Positions 15,875-23,477 of a stretch of DNA of 54,000 bases are shown in pieces. The notes beneath the pieces were generated by a model. It ran no database searches. It was not told where the DNA came from and was given only the letters and a program-made list of their open reading frames with translations. This DNA is from a virus: positions 1-54,000 of the IMG/VR virus record IMGVR_UViG_3300042691_023213, one strand, 5' to 3'. Both the position numbers and the translations under genes were made by a program. The number at the start of each line of letters is the position of its first letter. Within the stretch, counting starts at the first letter, position 1.

Positions 15875-17131
15875 TTACTTTTCGTCGGTAGCGTCGCGTG
15901 GGCTGATGATGAGGTTGTTGTCGCTCATCACCTTGGGCCAAGCGATGGGGGATGAGAGGTAGAAGGCGGCATAGGGAGAGAGGCCAGACTGGTGAGACCA
16001 GCAGCCGTCGTGGAACTGGGGGAAGAAGGCGGGTTCGGCAGGCATCGTCGCATAGTGGTTGATCTGGTCAATGGACTTGTAGGTCTGGGCGATGACGTGA
16101 TCCTGCTCGAAGTAGGAGGCAGAAGTGTAGGAGATGTTGACGACAGGGCAAGTCTCTCGTTCAAGTTTTTCGGTGACGTATTCACCTTCTGCGGTGTACC
16201 AGTCACGCACTCGTTTGAGGTAGTTGCCGAGCACGGGGTCGCCATACATCTTGCTGGTTAGGCGGACTACACCTTTGTCGGGTCCACGAGTCAGAGTCTT
16301 CTCGATGGTGACAGTGTTGCGGTCTTTGCCACTGAAGCGGATGGACGGCTTCTGGACGCAGATGTGCGTCATGCCACCATAGGTGGTGTCGGAGGGCAGG
16401 CCGTACTCTTCCTGTAGGGTTTGAGTGCGGAGGGCCTCCATGATGGCGATGCTGTAGAGGCGGGTCTGAAACTCCAAGGGGCACACCTGAGCCCGCTCGG
16501 AGGGCTTCTTGGTGGTGGTCTTGTAGTCGATGATGAAGAGCCGCTTCTTGATGCTGTCGTAGAGAAGGGCGTCGGGCACGATGCGTACGGCGGTGGTCAC
16601 GCCGCTGAGCTTCACGGTGATGGCGGGTTCGCAGGCCACGACGGAAAGGCCGGGCTGCGTGAGGTAACGACGGATGGAGAAGCCGGTCGTTGAGATGGGG
16701 GTGTCGAGTGCGCACTGAGCCCAGACGCAGGCTTCGAGGCATCGCTTCTTCTCGTCGTCGAGCATGAGTTGGATGGAGCCGGGAGATTGGCCGAACAGTT
16801 TACCGTAGTCGGTGAGTTCGGTCAGGCGGTGGTCGAGACACGCCTTGACGAAGGGCGAGTCGAGTTCGTCGGGGGAGCCGGGCTCGGCGTTGGGCTGCCA
16901 CCCTTCCATGTACTTGTGGAACCACGAGCCGTGTGAGAGGGCTTCGGAGTTCTTGATGGCAGGCACGATGGAGAGCCGCCGGACGAGGTAGTAGAGGAAG
17001 GGACAGTTGCGGACAAGGGAGGAGTCAGAGGAGCGGATGAGGGGGGTGCGAGCGACGAGGCCGTTGTGAGCGAGCCAGTCGGACGCGTCATAGAGGGAAG
17101 TGAACTGGGGAGTGGGGGTGGGGGGTGGCAT
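15875..17131 (-). CDS. PD-(D/E)XK nuclease, RecB/Cas4 type
   Basis: A 418-residue protein with the motifs of the family in order: SSLVRNCPFLYYLVRRL near residue 40, the HGSWFHKYMEG motif (catalytic-type H72), PDALLYD with D187, the core IDYKT (D202, K204) and motif IV FQTRLYSI (about 221-228). Phage enzymes of this type are 5'-3' exonucleases that produce single-stranded DNA for annealing recombination, consistent with the SSB- and Sak4-like genes downstream. Only a single Cys is near the first motif, so the Cas4-type iron-sulfur cluster is probably absent. Start ATG 17131 overlaps the preceding stop (TGATG). Confidence 0.8.
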   Translation of the reverse strand: MPPPTPTPQFTSLYDASDWLAHNGLVARTPLIRSSDSSLVRNCPFLYYLVRRLSIVPAIKNSEALSHGSWFHKYMEGWQPNAEPGSPDELDSPFVKACLDHRLTELTDYGKLFGQSPGSIQLMLDDEKKRCLEACVWAQCALDTPISTTGFSIRRYLTQPGLSVVACEPAITVKLSGVTTAVRIVPDALLYDSIKKRLFIIDYKTTTKKPSERAQVCPLEFQTRLYSIAIMEALRTQTLQEEYGLPSDTTYGGMTHICVQKPSIRFSGKDRNTVTIEKTLTRGPDKGVVRLTSKMYGDPVLGNYLKRVRDWYTAEGEYVTEKLERETCPVVNISYTSASYFEQDHVIAQTYKSIDQINHYATMPAEPAFFPQFHDGCWSHQSGLSPYAAFYLSSPIAWPKVMSDNNLIISPRDATDEK

Positions 17132-17346
17132 CAGTTGGGCTTCTTTCCGGTTCGCTTGTCGAAGGCAGCGAGGAACTTCCCACTGTCGAAGTTGGCGTTC
17201 GCCTCACGGACCTTCTGACAGGTGATGTTGAGGATGGCGGCACGGGTGCGGTCTGCGACAGACAGGGGCATGTCGCGGTCTGAGCTGATCCTGCGGTCGA
17301 ACTCTACGAGGATGTCAACGAGCACGTCGTAATCTTTGCGAGTCAT
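17131..17346 (-). CDS. Small hypothetical protein coupled to the nuclease
   Basis: A 71-residue helical protein, ATG 17346. Both ends share bases with the neighbouring genes (TGATG overlaps), so it is translated as part of the nuclease operon. The sequence is charged, with the C-terminus FDKRTGKKPN. Small proteins like this are common next to phage exonuclease genes. Function unknown. Confidence 0.6.
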   Translation of the reverse strand: MTRKDYDVLVDILVEFDRRISSDRDMPLSVADRTRAAILNITCQKVREANANFDSGKFLAAFDKRTGKKPN

Positions 17347-17627
17347 CAGGGGCTTTCTGGTGCTGAGGCACCTTCACGGAGGGTCTGGATGGCTGCACGC
17401 CAGCCATCATCGAAGCCCTCCCTGTAGCGGATGGTTCGTTCTGCGTCGTCAAAAGAGTCGTACCAGTCTTTGCACCGCTCGGCCACCTTGCGTCGGTGGA
17501 GCGGGTCTACGTCTTCGTCCCTGCCGTTCTCGCGGAAGCTGAACCGGATGAGCGAGATCAGCTCGTCGGCAAGCTGCCCGAAGAAGTGCTCAGCAGGCAG
17601 ATCATCTCTGTACTTGGTCTTCTCCAT
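17346..17627 (-). CDS. Small acidic hypothetical protein, first gene of the nuclease operon
   Basis: A 93-residue Asp/Glu/Arg-rich helical protein. ATG 17627 is preceded by AAGGAG at 5-base spacing, supplied by a repeat copy at 17633-17648. The stop overlaps the next ATG. The segment YREGFDDGWRAAIQTL is of a type often seen in short phage accessory proteins. No function assigned. Confidence 0.6.
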   Translation of the reverse strand: MEKTKYRDDLPAEHFFGQLADELISLIRFSFRENGRDEDVDPLHRRKVAERCKDWYDSFDDAERTIRYREGFDDGWRAAIQTLREGASAPESP

Positions 17628-17632
17628 GTGAA

Positions 17633-17648
17633 CTCCTTGAGTGGGGGG
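17633..17648 (+). repeat. Dispersed repeat, copy 8 (AAGGAG variant acting as Shine-Dalgarno)
   Basis: CTCCTTGAGTGGGGGG. Compared with the consensus the first bases are CT instead of CA, which on the minus strand converts AAGGTG into the stronger AAGGAG. Confidence 0.9.
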
Positions 17649-17650
17649 TC

Positions 17651-17723
17651 AATCCCTCGGGCCGGAGTCGAACCGGCTATCTCGATGAGGCTTCCCGGTG
17701 GTATAGCATCACAACGTGCCCAC
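17651..17723 (-). tRNA. tRNA-like sequence, probably degenerate; inside a 328-base gene-free stretch
   Basis: On the minus strand a textbook T-arm is visible: GCCGG TTCGACT CCGGC, followed by CCGAGGG. A 5' segment TTCTCG can pair with CGAGGG (two G-U pairs). A normal D-arm and a 5+7+5 anticodon arm cannot be drawn, so it may be a tRNA remnant or a tRNA-like element. The gene-free stretch runs 17628-17955. Beyond this element I see only a weak minus-strand frame ending at 17820 (ending PPELQQAAQANS) that has no clear start. Confidence 0.3.
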
Positions 17724-17955
17724 ACTATCGAGAAGGAGGCCAGCACGGCTGGCTTTCTTGGCTTGCCTGCGTGTCACTGTCCACGCCGCCGAGGGGAAGT
17801 GCCCGTGCTCTCCGGGCTGTCACGAGTTTGCTTGCGCCGCCTGTTGGAGTTCAGGTGGCCCCTTGGGAACCAGAATCTCGTTCTTGGTCAGGAGGTCCGC
17901 GTCACCATAGGTGTAGGATGGTGACGCACAGCGAGGGAGCTGCGCTGCATTGGAA

Positions 17956-18246
17956 TCAGGGAGGGGGGAAGGTGAGGGATTGGGTGGCAGGGGTAGGGCC
18001 GGAGTCGGTGATCCACTCGGCGGGGTCGTAAGTGATCCATGTTCCGGCGCGGAGGGAGGCGCGAGAGCGGACGAGTTTGCCGGTGGAGGGATCGGGGGTG
18101 AAGACGGTGACACCGTGGAGGTCTTCACCGAGGCGGACTGGGATCGTTGGGGGGACGAAGATTGTTTCGGTCTTGACGCAGCCGGTCGAGGATGCGGCGA
18201 TGGCGAGCAGCGTCGTCAGCAGTAGGAGTCGCGGTGCGTGCTTCAT
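17956..18246 (-). CDS. Small lipoprotein, outer-spanin (Rz1-like) candidate
   Basis: A 96-residue protein starting MKHAPRLLLLTTLLAIAASS and continuing TGC: a lipoprotein signal peptide with the lipobox Cys at residue 23, so the mature protein should be lipid-anchored. The mature part is short, with several Pro and beta-type segments. Its start lies inside the preceding gene in another frame, the overlapping arrangement typical of Rz/Rz1 spanin pairs, and it follows a two-helix holin-like gene. Outer spanins bridge to the inner spanin to disrupt the outer membrane during lysis. Family membership is inferred from architecture. Confidence 0.6.
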   Translation of the reverse strand: MKHAPRLLLLTTLLAIAASSTGCVKTETIFVPPTIPVRLGEDLHGVTVFTPDPSTGKLVRSRASLRAGTWITYDPAEWITDSGPTPATQSLTFPPP

Positions 18247-18328
18247 CGGGGTTCTCTTGACGCCAACGTAGCCCGGACTCTATGAGCCGGGCTATGAGGT
18301 TGAGCAGGAATGTGAGGAAGGCTGGCAT
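18125..18328 (-). CDS. Small membrane-anchored protein, inner-spanin (Rz-like) candidate
   Basis: A 67-residue protein with one N-terminal hydrophobic helix (MPAFLTFLLNLIARLIESGL) followed by a charged, Arg/Asp-rich helical tail. The downstream lipoprotein gene starts within its 3' half in a different frame. Short for an inner spanin, but the topology (N-in, periplasmic coil) and the neighbours fit. ATG 18328 lies 3 bases after the holin-like stop. Confidence 0.5.
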   Translation of the reverse strand: MPAFLTFLLNLIARLIESGLRWRQENPDEARTATPTADDAARHRRILDRLRQDRNNLRPPNDPSPPR

Positions 18329-18331
18329 GGG

Positions 18332-18562
18332 TCACGAGTTGGAGGGTGGCGTCAGGTCAGCGCGGGAGTTGACGCGGAAGTAGATGGCGGAGATGCCACC
18401 CACGACGACAGCCAACCCTGCACCGATCTCGGTGACGGACGTGCGAATCGCGTCGGAGGCTTCAGGCGAGAGCTTGAAGAAGAGGGTGAGTCCGCCGCCG
18501 ACAACGGTGGCAATGGAGGCCCAAACGGTTCGAGACGAGAGGATTTGGACGATGCGATTCAT
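18332..18562 (-). CDS. Holin-like two-helix membrane protein
   Basis: A 76-residue protein with two hydrophobic segments (about residues 10-30, WASIATVVGGGLTLFF, and about 46-63, IGAGLAVVVGGISAIYF) separated by a short charged loop, with a polar C-terminus. The size and topology match class II holins, which permeabilise the inner membrane at the end of infection. ATG 18562 (MNRIVQIL) has AAAGG upstream. It sits between a single-helix membrane protein and the spanin-like pair, forming a lysis cassette in which I could not find an endolysin. Confidence 0.6.
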   Translation of the reverse strand: MNRIVQILSSRTVWASIATVVGGGLTLFFKLSPEASDAIRTSVTEIGAGLAVVVGGISAIYFRVNSRADLTPPSNS

Positions 18563-18573
18563 GGGAGTGCCTT

Positions 18574-18921
18574 TCACTCTGAGGGACGGGAAGTCTCGTT
18601 GGAACGCTCCAATCGAGACACGGTACGTTCAAGTGTGGTCGCAGTGACACGGTTCAGCTCGGCGATCAGGCGGAGTTCGCTGGTGATCTGCTTGATCGGG
18701 TCGTGTACGGAGTTCATGACTCCGGTGACGGCGGTTTCGATGTCGCGTTCACGCTGCTCGCGGGCTTCGCGGTTGATCTCTTTGACGGCCAGCATTGTTG
18801 CCTTGAAGAAGTGCAGCATGACAAACACCACCACCACAACGCAGGCCAGCCCAAAGCCGTAGGGGCCGTACCCACTGACGAGGGAAGAGACGGAAGGGAG
18901 GTCAGCCGCCAAGAACAACAT
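18574..18921 (-). CDS. Single-TM coiled-coil membrane protein of the lysis cassette
   Basis: A 115-residue protein. A hydrophobic segment at about residues 20-40 (GFGLACVVVVVFVMLHFF) is followed by a long charged helix (about 45-115). This fits a bitopic membrane protein with a periplasmic or cytoplasmic coiled coil, possibly an antiholin or an alternative inner spanin. ATG 18921 has GGAG at 7-base spacing. It directly follows the tailspike gene (3 bases between stop and start). Confidence 0.5.
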   Translation of the reverse strand: MLFLAADLPSVSSLVSGYGPYGFGLACVVVVVFVMLHFFKATMLAVKEINREAREQRERDIETAVTGVMNSVHDPIKQITSELRLIAELNRVTATTLERTVSRLERSNETSRPSE

Positions 18922-18924
18922 AGA

Positions 18925-21078
18925 TCAGCTCCGAGAGAAGGGCGTGTTGGTAGGACGATTGAAGGTGCGGAAGCGGGTGCTCGGACGAGAAGGGAAGTTG
19001 CTGCCGTAGGGGCCGACCACGTTCACAGGGAACGGGTCGCCGTAAAGGTTGACTTGGGGGCGAAGCCACGGAAGATGGGGCTCGGCTGCGGGAATGATGG
19101 TGTTGGGACCGAAGGGAGCAGAGAGGGTAGTGGGCGAGCCGGTGAGGTTGTAGCCCAAGAAGTCGACGGTGTCGATTTCGCGGATGCCGAAGAAGGCGCA
19201 GCCTCGGGCACCGCCCGTATCGCCCCCGACGATGTTACGGTTGGTGAGGCCGAGCATGTTCTGGGCGGGGTTTTCGTCACGCTGGTTGACGACAGAAAAG
19301 GCGGTGTTGAGCAGGAAAGAGCGGGTGGTTTGCGTGGTACGGAACCTGCCGAACAACTCGAAGAAGTGATTGGCTCGCCCGTCGAGGATGATGTCGCAGT
19401 TCGCAAAACCGATGAACACGCTGGTCTGAGCCTTGTTGTCGCCCACAGAAAAACAGCCGCCGATGAAGCGGTTGTTTTGGATGGCAGAAGTGAACAGGCG
19501 GCGGCTGCTCATCTGAAGTCGTGAGCCAACAAACAGGATGTTGTTGGTATTGGCAGGTAACGGGTCCGCGTCAGCCTGTGCGTTGAAAAGCAGGTCGTTT
19601 GCGGGGTTGGTGGAGATGTTGATGTCGCAACCGCTGTAGCAGCAATCGACACCCAGCCCAGATGCGAAGGAGAGGGGGCCGTCCGGGATGGAGCACTCGA
19701 TGAAGACGCAGCGTTGCCACGTAGCTTCGGCCTCGTGGTCAGGGCGGGCGTTCACACCGCGAGCCTCACCACTTCCGAGGAAGACCGTGGAGCCTCCGTC
19801 GTTCACCGCGTCTTGGGCTACGGTGCAACGGTAGCCGATGAGCAAGTCGAAGGGGGCACCAGATGCTCCCGAGTGGCCGTAGATCATGTTGCAGTGGCCG
19901 GTCGCGGTTCCTGTTGTGAGTGAGGTGCCGGAACCGGAAGGCCCTGCATTGACCGAGCGGATGTTGCCGAAGGGAAACTGGCAGTAGCTGACGATACCCT
20001 CGTGCCCGCCGTTGTTTGAGTAGGAGACGTGAGGCGTGGAGTTGCCTCCCGTATCCCCCTGACAGAAGCCGATGACGCAGTTGTGGAACAGGACCGAGCC
20101 ACCACCACCGCTCGTCTGCAAGTGGCCAATAGCGTGGTGCCCTGAGTAGGCAGTGACGCAGTTCTCAACAACTGCTTTCTGCGTGCCGCTGCACGAGACG
20201 TGAATGCAGTACCGCTGCTTCACGCCGTTGTCTGCGTCCATACCGAAGCCGACGGCGGCGATGTTGCGGATGCAGTGATTGTCCGCAAGTCCCAGTTCAA
20301 CACCCGCATTCTGAGAGATAGAGGCTTCGAGGATCGCGTCGGTAGCGGCGTTCGTACGACCCGTGCGGAACCTCACATAGAGCCGCTGGTTGGTCGTGTC
20401 GTAAACGGCGGAGTCCTGAGTAGGAGCATTATTCATCGCCGTCAGTGCGGTGGTGAGGTTGGCACCGACAGGCAGCCGCCCATACCAGCGGAAGGTGTTG
20501 GGCGAGAGGCCGAAGGCGAGGCCGTCGATGGGGTCGAGGTGCGAGTACCAGACGTGGTAGACGGTCTGGGTAACGGCGCGAAACTGAAGATTGGTGTAAG
20601 TCCCGTCGGCGGTCCAGCCGCCAGAGCCGACTTGAATGGAGCCGAGCAACAGGGCGGAACGGGCGAGTCTGCCGTTGCTGCTGGTGTCTGCGGTGTAGGT
20701 TCGGGAGTAGGTGTTGAGTGTCCAGTTGGGCAGGGAGGGGAAGACAAGCCACGAGTTGGCGATGTTGCCGGTGTCAGGACGGAACACGTCGCCCGAACGG
20801 AGCAGAATCTCGGTGTTCGCCACTTGCGGAACAAAGGAGTTGTTGACCATCAACGAGCGGAGGTCGGCAAGGTGCCGCACCAGAAACGGGCTGGCAAATG
20901 TACCTGCACCGCTGCCGCCGGTTGCGCTGCCGGAGCCGGACTGGGCAATGAACCAGCGGTTAGTGCGGGTGGAGCCGACCGCGCTGCGCATGAGTTGGAT
21001 GCTGGACTCGACCCACTCGTTCTCACCAGCGGAACGGGGAGCAGGCTTCGGGCCAAGCGAGTTGATGATGAACCCCAT
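18925..21078 (-). CDS. Tailspike / receptor-binding protein with a beta-helix core
   Basis: A 717-residue protein starting at ATG 21078 (MGFIINSL), with GGAG at 8-base spacing. About residues 260-640 are short beta strands separated by Asn/Gly/Ser turns with repeated His, Cys and Asn (for example GHHAIGHLQTSGGGGSVLFH), the look of a right-handed parallel beta-helix as in pectate-lyase-type tailspikes. The N-terminal part probably attaches to the tail. Tailspikes bind and often cleave surface polysaccharide. The catalytic residues cannot be picked from sequence alone. Position next to the lysis genes is common in podoviruses. Confidence 0.65.
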   Translation of the reverse strand: MGFIINSLGPKPAPRSAGENEWVESSIQLMRSAVGSTRTNRWFIAQSGSGSATGGSGAGTFASPFLVRHLADLRSLMVNNSFVPQVANTEILLRSGDVFRPDTGNIANSWLVFPSLPNWTLNTYSRTYTADTSSNGRLARSALLLGSIQVGSGGWTADGTYTNLQFRAVTQTVYHVWYSHLDPIDGLAFGLSPNTFRWYGRLPVGANLTTALTAMNNAPTQDSAVYDTTNQRLYVRFRTGRTNAATDAILEASISQNAGVELGLADNHCIRNIAAVGFGMDADNGVKQRYCIHVSCSGTQKAVVENCVTAYSGHHAIGHLQTSGGGGSVLFHNCVIGFCQGDTGGNSTPHVSYSNNGGHEGIVSYCQFPFGNIRSVNAGPSGSGTSLTTGTATGHCNMIYGHSGASGAPFDLLIGYRCTVAQDAVNDGGSTVFLGSGEARGVNARPDHEAEATWQRCVFIECSIPDGPLSFASGLGVDCCYSGCDINISTNPANDLLFNAQADADPLPANTNNILFVGSRLQMSSRRLFTSAIQNNRFIGGCFSVGDNKAQTSVFIGFANCDIILDGRANHFFELFGRFRTTQTTRSFLLNTAFSVVNQRDENPAQNMLGLTNRNIVGGDTGGARGCAFFGIREIDTVDFLGYNLTGSPTTLSAPFGPNTIIPAAEPHLPWLRPQVNLYGDPFPVNVVGPYGSNFPSRPSTRFRTFNRPTNTPFSRS

Positions 21079-21099
21079 GACACACTCCAAGTAGGGAGA

Positions 21100-21717
21100 T
21101 TAGCAGACGAAGCGGCCAACCACCATCGACTCGTTGCCGACCGTCGAAGCCGTCTGAACGGTGACGAGGACGCGGGTGGCACCGGAAAGGAAGAAGGAAC
21201 GGCGAGCGGTGAGCTTGAAGGCGATGCTCGTAGCACCGGGAGTGGGCAGCGTAGGTACGTCAATAGGAGGCGTGTTGTTCGTGATCGCCTGATCGACAGC
21301 AGCGGACGAATCAAACGTCACGAGCAGCGCGTCGGTCAGGTGCTCTTGCAAGGGAATCCACATGCCGCTGAGAGCAGGGAACGCCGAAGAGAGAGTGACG
21401 GGGAGGTTGGCGTTCGCGTCGCGGGACGTGACGAAGGGCACCCAGCCGTAAACTCGGACGAAGGGGGCCGTACCATCCGCACCCCGGTAGAGGTGGTAGA
21501 GGTCGAGGAAGTTGGCTCCCGTGTTCACGACGGAGGGGCAGCACACCATGTCAGCCGCAGCAGTGGAGGTGATCGTGGCGTAGGGGTTGCGGGGCAGGGT
21601 CGTCACCTGCTTTGCATCAGCGTGCAGCACAAACAAGGGAGAACCCGAAGTTCCCGACTTGATGGTGGCAAACTGGTCGTTGAGCTGGGGGATGACGTTT
21701 GAGAGTTCGCGTGCCAT
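21100..21717 (-). CDS. Probable virion structural protein
   Basis: A 205-residue protein rich in beta-type segments (PLFVLHADAKQVTTL, ATSIAFKLTARRSFFL, ATRVLVTVQTAS). ATG 21717 has GAGG upstream. It lies 21 bases before the tailspike start, so it may be a tail-fibre adaptor, capsid decoration or tailspike partner. No family recognised; structural role inferred from composition and neighbours. Confidence 0.45.
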   Translation of the reverse strand: MARELSNVIPQLNDQFATIKSGTSGSPLFVLHADAKQVTTLPRNPYATITSTAAADMVCCPSVVNTGANFLDLYHLYRGADGTAPFVRVYGWVPFVTSRDANANLPVTLSSAFPALSGMWIPLQEHLTDALLVTFDSSAAVDQAITNNTPPIDVPTLPTPGATSIAFKLTARRSFFLSGATRVLVTVQTASTVGNESMVVGRFVC

Positions 21718-21759
21718 GTGCTGCCTCCGATGAGTGCCTCATCATAGCACACCACCAGA

Positions 21760-21774
21760 CCCCCCACTCAAGGT
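21760..21774 (-). repeat. Dispersed repeat, copy 9 (overlaps a stop codon)
   Basis: CCCCCCACTCAAGGT on the + strand. Its TCA at 21768-21770 is the TGA stop of the minus gene 21768-22097, so the repeat begins in the last codons of that gene. Confidence 0.85.
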
Positions 21775-22097
21775 CGAGGCTGGCAGGTGTCGAGGTAGGT
21801 TTGGGCGGCTTGACGGGTAGGCCACAGGCCGAGGCAGATGAGGCGACCGTTCTGCCGGGTAGCCTCAAAGACAGGCTCGAAGTCCTCTGTTTCGCTGTTC
21901 CACAACCCGAGGATAACGTCACCCTCGCCCTTGTAAGAGCGGTAGGCGATCAAGCCGTGCTCGGGGCAGACGTACCAGTCGTCGCACTCCTGAACTTCTG
22001 CGGGGCTCGCCCAGTTGGTGCGGATGAGGAAGACGGGGCCTTCGTGGGCGGCTACGGGAGTGGTACCGTCGTGGAAGTAGATGTCAGTGATCTTCAC
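21768..22097 (-). CDS. Small hypothetical protein
   Basis: A 109-residue protein if started at GTG 22097 (VKITDIYFHDG), which has TAGGA upstream; an in-frame ATG at 22154 is the alternative. The sequence is globular, acidic and aromatic (CDDWYVCPEHGLIAY contains Cys and His that could bind a metal). The C-terminal segment (ICLGLWPTRQAAQTYLDTC) looks like an added short helix. Unrecognised. Confidence 0.5.
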   Translation of the reverse strand: MKITDIYFHDGTTPVAAHEGPVFLIRTNWASPAEVQECDDWYVCPEHGLIAYRSYKGEGDVILGLWNSETEDFEPVFEATRQNGRLICLGLWPTRQAAQTYLDTCQPRP

Positions 22098-22172
22098 GGG
22101 TGGGGTTCCTAGGGGGGAAGCCCGCGCGACGCGGTGTGCGGCGTGCGGGTGCATCGAGTTGGATCGGAGGGA

Positions 22173-22715
22173 TCAGAGGTCGTCGTCATCGCCGTTGTTG
22201 GGGATGGAGAGGCGGACGGGCTTGATCTCGCGGATGGCAGAGCCGGATGGGCCGCAGTCACAGGACGCTGTGCAGGACGGTGGAGTGGACTCGATGTACA
22301 GCTCGCCGCCGAGGTTGTTGAACCAGCTGTCGATCAGACGAGGTGATGTGAGGTAGTCGCCGCAAGGAGCACCCGAGAGGCGGGTGTGGACGCTGGAGTT
22401 GGGAGCGATGGGTACATAGGTGTCATGCGAGGGTGCGGAGGGGAGGTGGGTCTTGATTGAGGCTGCGAGTTCGTAGCTGTTGCTGGTTTGCGCTCGGGCC
22501 TCATCGTGGGTTGAACGGAGGATGTTGAGGATGGTGTTGAGGAAGGCGGCGCGGTAGGCAGGGGAGTTGTCGCTGGCGAGGGCGAGTTGGAGGATGCGAG
22601 TCGCGTCCTTCAAGTGGGTGGTCTCGTTGTGAGCGAGGTGGAGGCGATGATTGCGGATGGAGTCGAGGAGGTAAGAGGGGAGCTGGGAGAAGATGGAGTC
22701 AGAGGGGGTGGTCAT
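22173..22715 (-). CDS. Hypothetical protein with a Cys-rich C-terminus
   Basis: A 180-residue, mostly helical protein (about residues 10-110) with a late cluster CTASCDCG and an acidic end NNGDDDDL. The ATG at 22715 overlaps the end of the upstream gene by 17 bases. No clear Shine-Dalgarno is seen, so it may rely on translational coupling. Unrecognised. Confidence 0.5.
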   Translation of the reverse strand: MTTPSDSIFSQLPSYLLDSIRNHRLHLAHNETTHLKDATRILQLALASDNSPAYRAAFLNTILNILRSTHDEARAQTSNSYELAASIKTHLPSAPSHDTYVPIAPNSSVHTRLSGAPCGDYLTSPRLIDSWFNNLGGELYIESTPPSCTASCDCGPSGSAIREIKPVRLSIPNNGDDDDL

Positions 22716-22968
22716 TGGAGGTGCTTTCGGGGTTGGGGGAGTGGGAGTCGAGAAGGGAACGGACGGTGATGAGGAAGTTGGGACGGTTGATGGGGACGTG
22801 GATGAGAAACTTCACCTCATCTGAGGTGGTGAAGCCGGTGAACTTGTAGGGAGAACTGACGAAGCAGGCGAAGTCGAGAGACCGGGATCGGAGTTCTCGG
22901 ATGAGTTCGGCGGTTGTGGCGTAGGCGAGGTTGACAGCGGGCTGGTCACGAGCACGTCGCTTGGGCAT
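22699..22968 (-). CDS. Small hypothetical protein
   Basis: An 89-residue protein. ATG 22968 is preceded by AAGGAG at 5-base spacing, supplied by repeat copy 10. The first 75 residues look globular (basic N-terminus, then FACFVSSPYKFTGFTT and VKFLIHVPINRPNFLITV). The upstream nuclease frame runs through its 5' half in another frame. Unrecognised. Confidence 0.55.
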   Translation of the reverse strand: MPKRRARDQPAVNLAYATTAELIRELRSRSLDFACFVSSPYKFTGFTTSDEVKFLIHVPINRPNFLITVRSLLDSHSPNPESTSNDHPL

Positions 22969-23477
22969 ACAAACTCCTTGAGTGGGGGGTACTGGTGCAG
23001 GAGAAGGAGGCGGACAACGAGTTCGCCTGCGGCCTTGCGTCCTGCGTCGGACTTGGTGTCGATGAAGAAGAGGGAGATGCGGCGAGTTGAGAGTTCATGG
23101 ATTAGGTGGTCGAAGGCGGGGCCGGGGTTGTGGGTCCAAGGAGCGGCTGGCTTGAAGAGGATGGAAGAGTTGCATTCGAGGAGGAGGATGGGGACGGGAA
23201 AGGCGGAGAGACGGTCGAAAGCGGCGAGGGTTCGGGCTCGGTCGTCAGTGAGGAGGTTCTTGCAGAGTTCGGAGGGGGAGCCTTTTCGCTCGATGATGCA
23301 GCGGGGAGCGGCACAGGAGAGCGAGTAATCCCCGGTCGGAAGCGTGCGAACGAGTTTGTGGATGCGGATGACCCGACCTTCGGACGAGCGTGAGCCGGAG
23401 ATTGTGTGGATCGTGGAGGGGAGGGGGAGCGGGTGCTGCTCACGCGAGTCGATGAGGATGGTGTGCTCGGCTGGCAT
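22812..23477 (-). CDS. ERCC4-type (XPF/Mus81-like) nuclease
   Basis: A 221-residue protein with the ERCC4 core: ILIDSREQ (D10, R12), LPTGDY (D50) and CIIERKG (E63-R64-K65), followed by a helical domain to about residue 160. These residues form the metal-dependent active site of structure-specific endonucleases that cut flaps and branched DNA, so a role in phage replication or recombination is likely. After about residue 163 the frame passes through a repeat copy (PPLKE) and continues for 50 Ser/Pro-rich residues beneath the next gene; that tail looks like read-through rather than domain. ATG 23477 lacks a clear Shine-Dalgarno. Confidence 0.75.
   Translation of the reverse strand: MPAEHTILIDSREQHPLPLPSTIHTISGSRSSEGRVIRIHKLVRTLPTGDYSLSCAAPRCIIERKGSPSELCKNLLTDDRARTLAAFDRLSAFPVPILLLECNSSILFKPAAPWTHNPGPAFDHLIHELSTRRISLFFIDTKSDAGRKAAGELVVRLLLLHQYPPLKEFVCPSDVLVTSPLSTSPTPQPPNSSENSDPGLSTSPASSVLPTSSPASPPQMR
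22974..22989 (+). repeat. Dispersed repeat, copy 10 (Shine-Dalgarno and coding at once)
   Basis: CTCCTTGAGTGGGGGG. It supplies AAGGAG for the gene at 22968 and is simultaneously read in the upstream nuclease frame as PPLKE. Confidence 0.9.

Noticed and set aside
15875-17131. Cas4 adaptation nuclease
   Set aside because: It has the shared RecB-type fold but lacks the C-terminal Cys cluster and any CRISPR context; it lies in a recombination module.
17820-18128. 102-residue minus-strand frame overlapping the lipoprotein gene
   Set aside because: Mostly Ser/Pro shadow of the lipoprotein. Only the last 35 residues look protein-like, and no start codon with ribosome-binding site was found.
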